Source: Plectosphaerella cucumerina (lineage: Eukaryota; Ascomycota; Sordariomycetes; Glomerellales; Plectosphaerellaceae). From it: 64,000 bases of DNA. The position numbers and the translations under genes were made by a program. The stretch spans positions 3,720,001-3,784,000 of the forward strand of contig JAGPXD010000002.1 of assembly GCA_020746995.1 (NCBI GenBank), written 5' to 3'. The notes under the pieces were generated by a model that ran no database searches, was not told where the DNA came from, and worked only from the letters and a program-made list of their open reading frames with translations. The first letter of the stretch is position 1. Every line of letters starts with the position of its first letter. This document shows, one piece after another, positions 30,813 through 41,563 of the stretch.

Positions 30813-31547
30813 TTAGTCAATGTGATCTGCGTTGAAGCGGTTCAGTCTCGGGGGCTTGACGAAGTAGTCGAACCAGGAAAAATCACCCGTAACGACGGCG
30901 AAGTAAAAGCTCGGCAAACGGTAAGCGTGAAGGCACTGCCAAACTTTGAAGTTGTCCTCGTCTTCTTCGTACTCGTCTGTGTCCCAGCCGGAGCCCTCAA
31001 AGATGCCGTAGCCTGTCCACATCATCTTGACAGGAACGTCGTCGTTGTAGCTGGGCGAGAACTTTGCGTTGCTGTCGGTGGTGTTGGACGTGCGGATGTC
31101 TTGGAATTGTTGCAGGATATCGTCGTCAACGCATATGACGAATACCGAATAATACGATCCGGCAGTTCAATGACCGAAGGGTAGCATGTCGCGAGTTGAC
31201 GGCTTCAGCCCAAGCAGCCAATTTGAGTTGATTTCCCTGATATCCTCGACAGAACAACCATCCAGTTCTGGCCCTTCTTTGAGACAAAGATGGAAGCTTC
31301 TTTTCGTCGCTTCTGCTTCTTCTCGTAATTCCGTCTCCTCTCTCTGCTGTTCAGGTGGTAGATCCGGGCTGATCCACAGATCCTCATCGACCCGCCAGTC
31401 AATCGTGGCTCGTATGGCTACCTCAATGTATTCAAGATAGTCTTCCCATAGTGCCTGGTCCTTGTACGTAAGCCGATACACTCGGAAGCCCCAACCTTCT
31501 GTGGTAAGGAACTCCCCATCGTGACAGTCTCGCTGTTGGTCTGACAT
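30813..31547 (-). pseudogene. Paralogue of the 32.4-33.1 kb gene, interrupted by an in-frame stop
   Basis: The ATG at 31547 (MSDQQRDCHDGEF) opens a frame that matches the neighbouring 260-residue gene along its length: WGFRVYRLTYKDQALWEDYL, then TIDWRVDEDLWISPDLP, then EGPELDGCSVEDIREINSNW. A TGA at 31169-31167 stops it after 126 residues. The same frame then continues, without any shift, into VFVICVDDDILQQFQDIRTS, KFSPSYNDDVPVKMMWTGYG and WQCLHAYRLPSF, to the natural stop at 30813. The whole would be about 244 codons. No intron removes the stop. A nonsense mutation in a tandem duplicate is the simplest reading; a shortened 126-residue product or readthrough is possible. The family is uncharacterised and common in Sordariomycetes. 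Confidence 0.75.
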
Positions 31548-32357
31548 TTTTCTGGGCTATTTTGGAGTGTGGTTGGTAGCTGTTGATGGAAATGCCGAGA
31601 AAAACCCTCGCGTTCGGGAAAGGCAGCTTCCTGATGCAGATCCTGATTTTGAGATTTCCGAGACACAGGCATATCCAAGAAAGAACCCGCGGAACTGTGC
31701 CTGTTGGCCTGCAAACCTTGGGTGGCGACGCCACAGCCTTTGGTTGCCCTACCACCCTGATGTCCTGCTCACATTCGCCTTGTCTTGCGTCTCAACAGCA
31801 CTCACCCTGCTGAGATGACACCTTGGCCAACAGAGGCTACCTGTCGCGTAAACTTTGCATTTGTTTGTTGGGCACTCAGGTATCGAGCATGTGAGTTTCG
31901 ATGGAAACCATTTTTGCCTCGCCGACCAGTGGCGCTGCGTCGATATTGAATCGGCGTCACGGCGGAACCCATCGTCAGACGTAGTTTTCTTCACAACTCC
32001 CGGGGCAAAGATTGGCTCTGGCGTTCCATCACACCGAGCGAGTCGGCTTTCTTCCCGCAATGAACGGGTAATTGCACAGCTGCCCGCCCCCATGGTCTGT
32101 CTGTATCTACCCCAGCCGATGTAAGATTGCTACTTCCCTTTCCAATCATGTCGGCGGAAGAAGCAAAGCAGGTGGTTTTGCGAACTTGTTGTATTAAGGA
32201 TGAATGGGTGCGTAAGATCTGTGTGCTTCCTACCAGCGAGGATCGAACTTTATATCCAACTTTCCTTAGGGATCCATCCCTGTTTCCTTTCATTCTCCAA
32301 CATTCCTCCATCCAGGCAGTATAATATAACCAAGACAAGGTAATTCATTCGGTCTGC
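31548..32357. other. Spacer between the tandem paralogues
   Basis: These 810 bases must include the upstream region of the broken copy and the 3' end of the intact copy. I see no third copy or fragment. A GATCGAACTTT near 32237 resembles a reversed tRNA B box but does not fold. Confidence 0.5.
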
Positions 32358-33140
32358 CTAATCGCCCCGGAACATGTTGACTCGGGGCGGCCGGGCGAAG
32401 CGGTTCCACCACGCTTCGTTGCTTCCCACAAGCCTGTCGTAGAACCTTGGAAGGCGATAGATGTGGAGGTATTGCCAGATCTTGGTCCTGTCGGGTTCGT
32501 CTTCGTCCATGTCTTCGTAGTCGCTTTCATCTTCGATGTAGCCAGCCCAGGCAATTTTGACAGCCACATTGTGTTTGTAGCTGGGCGCAAAGTCTTGGCC
32601 TTCAATTGTATTGGCGGCGCGTATCTCCTGAAACTTGGCCAGAGCCTTTTCGTCGGCATAGATGAAGTATTGGTATTTTGCCATTCTGACCGTTCGTTGG
32701 TGATTATCGCGGTCCAAGTGGTTTGGAAGGCATCCGTCCATCTGTGAGAATTCGGATTCGGGCAGCTCTTTTAGCTTCCGCAGCCAATCCTTATTGATTT
32801 CCTTGATATCTTCAATGGAACGACCTTCAAATTCGGGCCCCTCGCGGTTGCAAAGGTGGAATGTGCTCTTGATCACATAGGCCTCCACCCACAGCTCTGA
32901 CTCGCTGCCAACTCTCTGGTTGATTGGCAAGTCAGGGTTTACCCACAAGTCTTCGGAAACCCTCCAGTCGACTGTATCCTCTACAGCCTGGTAGAGATAT
33001 CTCAGGTAGTCGTCCCACAGCTGTTGATTTTTGTGTGTGGCCCGATACACCAAGTAGCCCCAGGTCGGTTCGATGGAGTACTTGCCTTCCTTGGCTTTCC
33101 GTTTCAGGAGGGCTACATCACCGTGGAGATTTGAAAACAT
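32358..33140 (-). CDS. Uncharacterised fungal protein, 260 aa, intact tandem copy
   Basis: This single-exon frame runs from the ATG at 33140 to the TAG at 32358. The N-terminal part has the WGYLVYRATHKNQQLWDDYL motif found in many unnamed Sordariomycete proteins. It is followed by TVDWRVSEDLWVNPDLPIN, a Glu-rich helix, FHLCNREGPEFEGRSIEDIK, and a C-terminal part with KYQYFIYADEKALAKFQEIR, an acidic DESDYEDMDEDEPD patch and IWQYLHIYRLPRFYDRLVGS. There is no signal peptide, membrane helix or catalytic motif. It is 40-50% similar by eye to the broken copy 0.8 kb downstream, so the two arose by tandem duplication some time ago. The function is unknown. Confidence 0.8.
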   Translation of the reverse strand: MFSNLHGDVALLKRKAKEGKYSIEPTWGYLVYRATHKNQQLWDDYLRYLYQAVEDTVDWRVSEDLWVNPDLPINQRVGSESELWVEAYVIKSTFHLCNREGPEFEGRSIEDIKEINKDWLRKLKELPESEFSQMDGCLPNHLDRDNHQRTVRMAKYQYFIYADEKALAKFQEIRAANTIEGQDFAPSYKHNVAVKIAWAGYIEDESDYEDMDEDEPDRTKIWQYLHIYRLPRFYDRLVGSNEAWWNRFARPPRVNMFRGD

Positions 33141-35668
33141 GATGTGCGTTGGTGATTACGGGCGTGTGCTGGTTTGCAATCCAGAATACCTAACTAGGTA
33201 CTGTGAGAGAAAGAATCAGGGGCAACAACATATTTGTAAATGTAGAGACTCCAGTGGTTTCTTTTCTAGGGACTTTGAAACTCGGTGGCGTAGAAGTTTG
33301 TACACGCCACGAAGGGGTGGCAGACTCCAGAAATACAGCTCAAACGCATATTTAGTAAGGCGGCAAATCGGTGCTATGGGAGGGGAGAGGCGGTGGCGGC
33401 TGCGTGGGAACGACATGATAGCTTGAACTCCAGACCCCAATAACTGCGCCACATAACGTGGATGGTGCCACTTGTGAAACATTGACGAGGTACTAGAAGT
33501 CCTAGCGGTTGCCAAACGAAAACCCTCCGTTGAGGACGATTCTACGATTCCCTCAATGTAACGACCAAACCCAGGATTGCAGACTGGACACAACACTTGG
33601 CGCTACTCGATCCATCTGAGCCAGCCGCCTGAGCTTGCAGACGCAGTTCTTCGAATCTTCCATGCGTTACCTGCACTGTGGCTTCCTACTGGCCCCAGAG
33701 AACCCCTTTTCTGGTTCATTAGGTGCCTGGTGAGTACCGGTATCAAAATTTCACTAGCGGGATCAATAATGTCTCCATGATGTAGCCAGCATTCGGTACC
33801 GGATTCATTGAGTCTGCACATGGTCATGAGTATCTCAGCACTGTCCTCGTCGTCGGATCCCTAGTATTGCCAAATCCCGTGTCTTCTTGGAGATATTAGT
33901 GACGAACTGCCGAGGGATACGTCGGTGATCACTGTGAGAACCAAGCCGTCCAGATCATTAGCCTTCATGATAGCTACATATTCGTGAAGACTGGTTATTC
34001 CTACAGGGCCGGTTTCCCTAGCGGACTGCGCCAATAGTTACAATCTCACCTGCTCCCAGGTTATCGCCGAGGGATGGAAAACAAGGGTTCTTAGCAGGGC
34101 GCATGCGCAACCCTTGCTGACAGGGGCGAAGTTTGGGTGGACGCACACGTGGTAGAGGAGAGTTTTCATGAAGAGGGTTGACGGCTAACGAAATGCCGCT
34201 GGAGGGGCAACATTGTTATCAGGTTCTAATGTGTCATCCGGTCTCTTCCGCTGGAGCTTCACCTCGCGCGGTCACTTACTTTTGACATCCAGTCATTCGT
34301 AGGTAATTGAAAAACAAGTCCTGTTGTCTTGTGGCGACGACTTTCTCCTACCTAGGCAACCTCTATACGATAGTTTCGTTATCAGCCAGTCCCATACCCT
34401 TAATGAGGAGTATGAGAATAACGTCGATGCCCATCATATCGACCTTCATCGGCCTTCACTCCGGACCTGCCCGCTTCCCTGCCCCCACGCTTTGCCATTC
34501 GCGTCATGCTGGTCGGTTCGACGGGTACCGGCACTGGGCAGGTGTGCCGGCCCCCTGTCCACAACGCTAATTTCCGGGGATCATGAGTAAGGTACCCGGC
34601 AATTCAGGGGTTCCCTGACACGGACCGGGTTACGGGAGATGGCCGCGGCATGAAGAATGTCGGCCCGACTCCACGCAGTGCCCGAACCCAGTCTTCACCA
34701 CACACATGACCTGGACCGGGTTGGCAATGACCTTTGACAAGTACGAGGTGCCCCCGGGCGCCGTCGACGTCTGCTTATCTGCGGGGTTTAGCTTTCAGGG
34801 GACTTGATAGAGGGCGAGGATATGTCACCGGACCCCCGTGTTTTCATGCCGGCACATTACGACTGACAGCAAGGCTTGCTTCCTTCGGCATTTAGTTTGC
34901 TTCGATCCCTGATTCTACCGGTGCATGGAAAGGTTGCATTCAACCACGCACGTTGAGCACTGCATGCGTCCATGCTACGATAGCATGCATTCTGCACACT
35001 GACACACCGCACCTGCACGGCCTGGACACAACACGCCTGGGGTCACATTGGTCCAATTCTTAGCAGGGGACCTGGACAACGCTTCGCCCGTCATGACTCG
35101 CAGCTCTCCAGGGTTGGTCTGCTCTCGGCGTTTATCTCCCCGTTGATTTGGCGCAGCCGGGGCATCAACCCAGAATCTGGTCTGGGCCTGGTACACGCTG
35201 TCAAGGAACTCGGCATGATGACTCGGCCGATACAGCGCGCGATGGACGATTGGTGGTCTTCGAGGACGTGGATACCGCCGCGCAACTTCGTCAACGGCTT
35301 GCTCCGTGCCAGGGTGCATCGGGTCGCAAGTCCCACTATCTGCAGGTGTACAATGACCAGGGCGGCCGAGGCAACAGTCGCCTTCCCCGTGAGGGCGCAT
35401 GCAACGCCCGTTACAAGCCTGTTCCATCGCCTTCTCGGAATCTGCAGCTTCCATGCCGGCAAGGTGATGAGGGGGAGATGTACATATCCCCCATCGTCCA
35501 CTGACTTCTCGCGGCGCGGGCACGGCTTTTAGTCTTATAGACTTTCGGCAACGACAACCTTTACAATCGACGCAGCATATTTCTTCGACAGCAGCATTCT
35601 GCTTGATCTTCTGAGACACTGGCGTGGCGAGCCGATCCGCCGACGCGAAGTCTATTCACAACTTGATC
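33141..35668. other. Gene-poor interval, 2.5 kb
   Basis: No supported gene is present. Open frames are below 220 codons, overlap in several frames, and lack domains. The 33.2-34.6 kb part looks less GC-rich than coding sequence. The right end holds the promoter of the receptor gene. Confidence 0.5.
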
Positions 35669-37067
35669 ATGGCTCAGGGACAGGAATACTCGAAAGACCA
35701 GATGGTCGCCCTGGCCATCGGGTTTATGATTCTTCCCACCGTGTTCTACGGCTTGCGTGTCTGGGCGAGAATGTTGATCAACCGGGTCACTTTGGATGAT
35801 TACCTCGCGGGTGCAGCACTCGTGAGTGGCCACTGGTTTTGGAAGACTTCAACTCGTCGCCCTGACATCACCGGTCATAGATTTTCACCATTGCCTGTTG
35901 TTCACTTCAGTTATCTGGTATGTCGATCTCCCGCACTCCCACACTAGCAGCTAGCGAAGACAGAGACTTACTACTTTCGAAGCTGCGTACCTCGGACATC
36001 TAGGCCAGCATCAGCCACAGCATCCTGATGGAACGGCCATCATGGACGACCCAGGGCTGGCATTCTTCGAAAAGGCCAGTTCAAACACGAATAGTTGACT
36101 TTCCATAGACGCAACGCTAACTCTCTGCAGTCCAAGTTTGCGATGAACATGCTCTCCATCCTCGGCCTTGGACTCGTCAAGTCTTCCATTCTCGTCCTCT
36201 ACTTCACCCTCTTCCCGCACCGCGTCTTCAGATGGGTGGTTTCCGGCGTCCTCGCCTACGTCATCGTCTGGACAATCAGCTTCTTCTTCTCCCATCTATT
36301 CACCTGCTACCCGATCACCGCATTCATCGACTTCTTCCAGGACAAGAAGTGTGTGAATCAAGTTGCCATGTTCCTCACGGTCTTGTATACGAACATTATT
36401 GCGGACTTTGCCATTCTCTTCTTGCCGGTCCCCATGGTTCTCAGCGTCCAGATGAAGCTTAAGACCAAGTTTGCTGTTCTCGGCATGCTGAGTCTTGGAG
36501 CCGCGTAAGTACAGCCTCTTACATTCCGTGCGCACATGCAGTACTGACATTCAGCAACAGAGTCTGTGCCGTCAGTGTGACTAGGGTCGTCGCTGTGTAT
36601 GCCATTGCCAAGGAATACGTCCGGCATCCCAACGATATCATCTGTACGTTCCATGCCATCTCTGGCACCGACTCTGCTGACGTTTGCTTCTAGACTACAC
36701 TGCACCGGTGTTCTTCTGGACGAACATAGAGATGTCCATGGCCGTGGTCTGCGCCTGCCTCCCGACGCTACGGCCCATCTGGAGGCATATGTTCCCCAAA
36801 CAAACCGTCACGGGCAACACCTCGTACGAACTCGGGTACGGATCCGGCAGGAGGGTGACGAGAAAGACCCGCGCAAACACCGTTCCCTATACTGAAATCG
36901 ACGAGATGGAGCTGCGGGGCGGCGGCCAGACTAGGTCCGGATCCCCCGATGGAAAAGACATCATCAAGGAGACCACAATCAGCCAGACGGTGGAGCCTTC
37001 AGACAGCTCCAGCACCACCGACCTGAGGCCGACCGAACCTGGTTTCTGGTCGCAGGGCGGGAGATGA
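35669..37067 (+). CDS. Pth11-like seven-helix receptor (fungal rhodopsin-fold family), 370 aa
   Basis: Six exons (35669-35821, 35881-35917, 35983-36074, 36131-36504, 36561-36643 and 36694-37067) total 1113 bases, an exact number of codons. The protein begins MAQGQEYSKDQMVALAIGFM, has RVWARMLINRVTLDDYLAGA after the first helix, then AAYLGHLGQHQP, KSSILVLYFTLFPHRVFRWV, a DFAILFLPVPMV helix and YYTAPVFFWTNIEMSMAVVC, and ends in a Ser/Thr-rich cytosolic tail. These are marks of the fungal rhodopsin-fold/Pth11-like family; the extracellular CFEM domain of classic Pth11 is absent. Such proteins sit in the plasma membrane and are thought to sense surface or nutrient cues; the ligand is unknown. Intron 3 (36075-36130) fits only with a GC donor (AAG|GCCAGT) and a normal acceptor with a GCTAAC branch site. 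Confidence 0.85.
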
Positions 37068-37997
37068 CATGTTTTCAGGGGAGCGGGGGCTGATAGGAAG
37101 GATTGGGTGCAAACGGTGAGGCGTACAAGTCTCAATATCTCTAGTCTCGGGACGAGAACCAAAGCTGGTGCTTCCGCATCGGTGTAATAAAGTCCGGTAT
37201 TGCCCACTGCACCGGCCTGGACTGGCCTACGGGGGGTGAAAGGGGTTGCAGACACGAAGAGGACATTTTCTGCAGGGACAATCTGATATCTTGCAGGGGT
37301 CTCGGGAAAGAGTCCGCGCCGCGTCATTGAGCATTACTCGCGCTGCAGCAAGACGAACCAAACCTGGTGTTCCGGGGTCCTGGCTGGCTGTTGACCCTTG
37401 CAAGCTGGCTTACTTGATTCTGCTAGTATTTACCAGCTGCACTATGACAAAGAGGGGTCCTGCCTACTCGAGAAAGCGCTCTGTGCGACAGCATCCTCAC
37501 AACTTCGATACATCAGACAAGACGTCGTTAAACCAGAGACATATCAGAGCACGACCTAACCCCGGGCCCACGGTGATCTCCCCGGGAACCCCCAAGCCAC
37601 TTCCACAGCAGGACAATATCTCGCCCCGCAGAGGTGGAGGTGTCTCGGGGGTCCTAGCCTGATGCATCAAAGTGCGAAAGAACCCCCCTGTGCTCCTCAA
37701 GGACCCTGGCATCGTGGGGAGTTCAGCCCGGGATGGGACTTTTGGAACTATCGAACGATCCATCCATCCCTCCAAACCTCGGGGCCGACTCCAATGACCG
37801 ACGCAGATGTCACCCACGCAATCGATATTGGGGGCCAACGTGATGACGACCATGTCGAAGCGAGGTGCTCATCTACCAGGCTAAGATCGTCCCTCGTGTC
37901 TGGTTGATTAAAACCCCGATGCCACCCTGGAAGCACCGCCATCCTCGCTGATCTTCATCCGCCCCCAGCTTCTTCACCCCTCCTCGTGTCAGGTACA
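37068..37997. other. Intergenic, 930 bases
   Basis: This is the 3' region of the receptor gene and the promoter of the FAD oxidase. No gene is visible. Confidence 0.5.
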
Positions 37998-39486
37998 ATG
38001 GCAATCTTCACCATGCGGAGCCTCGTGGCAGGCCTGCAGCTTCTGAGCCTCGTTGCGGCGGCAGCCATCGACCTCAGCCCTCGTTCCGTGGCCACCGATC
38101 TGCAGGGTCTTGTCACCACCTCGAGCGTCGACGTGGCCGTGCGCGAGCGGTGGAACGAGGTCGACGCTCCCATCCCGGCCGTCATCGTCAGCGCAACGTG
38201 CGAGAAGGACGTCAAGGCCGTCGTCAAGTACTGCGCCAAGAACAAGCTGCCCCTCGTCCCCCAGAACGGCGGCAACGGCTGGGCCTCGTTCAACCTCAAC
38301 GGCACCGCCGTCATCCTCAACCTCGCCGCCTTCAACCAGGTCGTCGTCAGCGCCGACAAGAAGACCGCCGTCATCGGCGGCGGCGCCATCATCTCGGATG
38401 TCGTGACCGCGGCGGACAAGGCCGGCGTCCTCATCATGACTGGCAACTGCAACTGCGTCGGCGCCCTCGGCGCTGCCCTAGGCGGCGGCTTCGGCAACCT
38501 CGTCGGCGAGCTCGGCATGGCCGTCGACAACATCATCTCGCTCCGCGTCGTCACGCCTACCGGCCAGGCCATCGATGTCAGCCGCACCTCCAACCCTGAC
38601 CTCTTCTGGGCCATGCGCGGTGCCGGTCCCAACTTCGGTGTCGTCACCTACGCCACCGTCAAGGCCGTCCCGACCGCGGACCGCACCGCCTGGCTGACGG
38701 CCCTGACCTTCGACCACACCAAGATCGCCGACGTCGCCCAGGCCATCCAAGAGCTCGCCCTCCTCCCCAACCAGGTTGTCTTCTTCATCCTCGGCAACTC
38801 GGGCGACGCCAACAACACCCCCACCGTCCTCGTCACCGGCTTCCTGCGTGGCGGCGACGAGGCCGCCGGCCGCAAGGCCTTCGAGTCCCTTTACGCCCTC
38901 GGCCCTCAGACCAACAGCAGCTCCGTCGCTCCTTACACCGGCTGGAACGTCGCCAACGACTTCTTCTGCGCCCGCGGCGAGCGCAAGCCCGCCTTCCACA
39001 CCTCCCTGCACAACATGAAGGCGTCCGACTGGCCCGCCGTCTGGGACCTGTACGCCGACTTCCAGAAGAAGCCCGGTGCGGAGAACTCGGCCATCCTCGT
39101 CGAGGTCTACAACTATGGAAAGGCCAAGTCCGTCGGCCGCGGCGCCACCGGTGTCTCCGACGAGCTTCGCTTCAACTCGTTCGCTCAGGCTGTCGCCATT
39201 CCCTGGTACAGGGATGCTGCCCTTGACACGCAGGCCTTCAGCTTTGCTTCGCAGGTTCGCGACATCTGGGCCTCGCCTGACAGCGGCAAGACGAACACTG
39301 CGTGAGTTATCACCTGGTCTTGAATGTGTGTATCAGCGACTGACCCGCCCTTCTAGGTACATCAACTTTGCCCATGGCGATGAGGATCTGACTGCCATCT
39401 ACGGCTCCAGCCTCCCCCGTCTTAAGACTCTCAAGAAGAAGTACGACCCTAAGAATGTCTTTGGACACTGGTTCAGCCTTGCATAG
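37998..39486 (+). CDS. Secreted BBE-like FAD-dependent oxidoreductase, 477 aa
   Basis: Two exons (37998-39301 and 39357-39486) encode 477 residues. A signal peptide covers about residues 1-23 (LVAGLQLLSLVAAAA). The FAD_binding_4 fold follows: VIVSATCEKDVKAVVKYCAK, GGGAIISDVV, the loop GNCNCVGALGAALGGGFG (150-166) and DLFWAMRGAGPNFGVVTYA, then a C-terminal BBE segment ending YDPKNVFGHW. In bicovalent berberine-bridge enzymes FAD is bound by a His in a GGH motif and a Cys; here the first motif reads QNGGNGW (89-95) with Asn in the His place, while Cys151/Cys153 remain. I recall this variant in other fungal members. They oxidise sugars or secondary metabolites with O2; the substrate is unknown. 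An internal ATG at 38013 is an alternative start that keeps the signal peptide. Confidence 0.9.
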
Positions 39487-39801
39487 AGTGCGGCACTCTG
39501 AGTCGCTTCAGTCGGTTCCGTCATCATACATTCATAGCATTCGTACAAAGTTGGATCTTCCATGTCCTGGCAATTGTGCCCGACCCAGCGCTTTGCTTTA
39601 AAGCTCCTGTGACCCTTTGCTTCTTTCCTCTTCTGATGTTGAAAGGCTTTCAAGGCACCCTTCCCATAAACCAAATCTTGTTCAAAACATTGAAATCGCC
39701 CCCTATTCTGCGAAAAGCTTCGCCAGTCCATCAACAGCAATGTTGCCTCCACTGAGGATTAACCCCAGATCCCACCCTGCATCCCCAGCCTCCTTTTCCA
39801 C
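39487..39801. other. Shared 3' spacer of two convergent genes
   Basis: These 315 bases lie between the stop codons of the FAD oxidase (+) and the ammonia-lyase-like gene (-). No other feature is seen. Confidence 0.6.
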
Positions 39802-40846
39802 TTAAGCTCTGAAGTCCTCGTCGAAGAGCACAACAGCCAAAGGCACGGCTGCGCTTGGCTCAATCACGAGCTTCATCCGCTCAAGGACAAGCTTCATGGC
39901 CGCCTTGATTTCCTCCTCGGAAACGGCATACATGCCCTGCACGAGCTTTCTCTCGTACAGGACACTCCACGGATGCACGCCCAGGTACGATCGCAGACCA
40001 TCAGCGATGGACATGCTGTTCACGTTGGTGATCCGCTTGCCCTGTTCCATGCCACGTTTCGCGTCGTCGGCACCTTCGAACTCAGGCTCAGCACCAAAGA
40101 CCTTGATGCCGGTTCCTTCGCAGCTCAGAGCCACGCCCGAGAGCATACCACCGCCGCTGCAAGGAGCCATGATCGCATCGAGGTGCTCGATCTGCTCTTG
40201 CAGCTCCAGTCCCATAGTGCCTTGGCCGAGGATGATGTCTGGATGGTCGTAGGGCGGGATCATCCTGGCGCCTGTCTCGGCCACGACCCGCTCCGCGACA
40301 GCAAGTCGATCCGTCAAGGTGCTGAAGATGACATTGGCACCGAAACCCTTGGTCGCGTTGACCTTGTACGGTGTTGTTACCGAAGGCATCACGATGTGCG
40401 CCGGGATGCCGTTCTCCTTGGCTGCAAGCGCCAGAGCCTGGGCATGGTTTCCTGAATCTTGTCAGTATCGCGCGACAACAGTGTCTAAGCTGATGGAGGA
40501 GCATGCTGACCTGAGCTGTGTGTTGCAACCCCCTTTTCTCGGCCTCCATTCTCGGCCCAGCCAGGTTCCATCTTGAGCCGTTCCAAAGCGTGGAAAGCTC
40601 CTCGGGCCTTGAATGCACCACCACGCTGGAAGTTCTCGCATTTGAACCAGAGACGAAGCTTGGGAGCAGCAGGTTTTCTTCCTTGCCACTTCTCGCCCAG
40701 TTCTGAGGGGTCTCGTGAGGCGAAGCGAGCTTGTTGAGGAAGCTGCTAGTCATGACCGGTGTTTTGTGAACAAGAGGGAGGATGAGCTGGCGAGCGGCCA
40801 CGACCGACTCCCGGGTGAGAGGAGGACATGACGATATTTCCGCCAT
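39802..40846 (-). pseudogene. PLP-dependent threonine/serine ammonia-lyase-like gene with a frameshift
   Basis: Exon 1 (40846-40511) and exon 2 (40451-39802) around a 59-base intron would encode about 327 residues of the fold type II PLP family (serine racemase, threonine dehydratase). Visible motifs: PLTRESVVAARQLILPLVHK followed by TPVMTSSFLNKLAS; the PLP lysine in CENFQRGGAFKARGAF; SSGNHAQALALAAKENGIPA across the intron; and the glycine loop APCSGGGMLSGVALS. The frame breaks near 40720-40728. LNKLAS lies in the start frame, but SELGEKWQGRKPAAPKLRLW lies two bases out; dropping a 5-base near-duplication there would restore it. No intron fits. An upstream ATG at 40921 would add 25 residues. 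If intact, the enzyme would deaminate or racemise hydroxy-amino acids. It is a recent pseudogene or a sequence error. Confidence 0.75.
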
Positions 40847-41563
40847 TGTGATTTGGTTCAGGGATGTCTCGGGAAGCTGTGGATCGAAATTGTCTACAGT
40901 CTTGGGTTGAATGACAAGCATCGCATCGTATTATAAGTCAATCGCAACATCGGCCTTCGGCTACATTTCGCCGTGCCGTGAGTCACTTAAAGGGGCCTAG
41001 ACTTGGTGCGAGAGAGAATTAGGAAGGTCGATTGGGAACCTTGACGCATCGTGGTTCTCATTCGACCCACCACTCCTGCAGGATGAACTTGCGTCTTGGC
41101 TCAGCGCTGTCATCCGTGAAATCTGACAGGTGGGGGGGCCTTCTAGAACAATCACATCATGCTGCTTTGATTTTCATTTGTTCCACCGAAAATCTGAGAG
41201 AATCTCTTCAGATGAGCAGCGAACTCCATGAAAGCTCAACGGTATGAGGTTTCAGTGGCCCGGCGGAAACATGTCACACATGATTGCCATGGATTAACAA
41301 CAGCCAACGAATGATTCTGAGCCTCAGGAGAAGTCCGAAAAGAAGTCCGAGATATACGATCGTGTAATTGCCATCCAAGAAACAGTGCATTCCTTCTCCT
41401 CGTGTCGTCGTCCGGGTATCATAGGTAGGGAGGCGGCAAACGTCGCCCGTCATGGTGGACACGCACTCCTCCAGCAATCTGTCTGCAATAGACCAAGCCC
41501 ACAGCATCAGTAGATGTCGCCCAAGGAAACACCAGTAAAACACACAGTAGTCGCAAAGACACT
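40847..41563. other. Intergenic, 717 bases
   Basis: This is the upstream region of the ammonia-lyase-like gene and the 3' region of the next - strand gene. No gene is seen. Confidence 0.5.

Noticed and set aside
32225..32260. GATCGAACTTT resembling a reversed tRNA T arm
   Set aside because: The 5-base stem does not form and the rest of the cloverleaf is missing.
33603..33827. A 74-codon - strand frame considered as a gene remnant
   Set aside because: It has no similarity to the nearby paralogues or other families that I can see, and it is within the length expected by chance.
27441..41000. A possible secondary-metabolite cluster (MFS, oxidase, PLP enzyme)
   Set aside because: There is no backbone enzyme (PKS, NRPS, terpene cyclase or DMATS), no pathway regulator, and spacing is wide; co-location alone is not enough.
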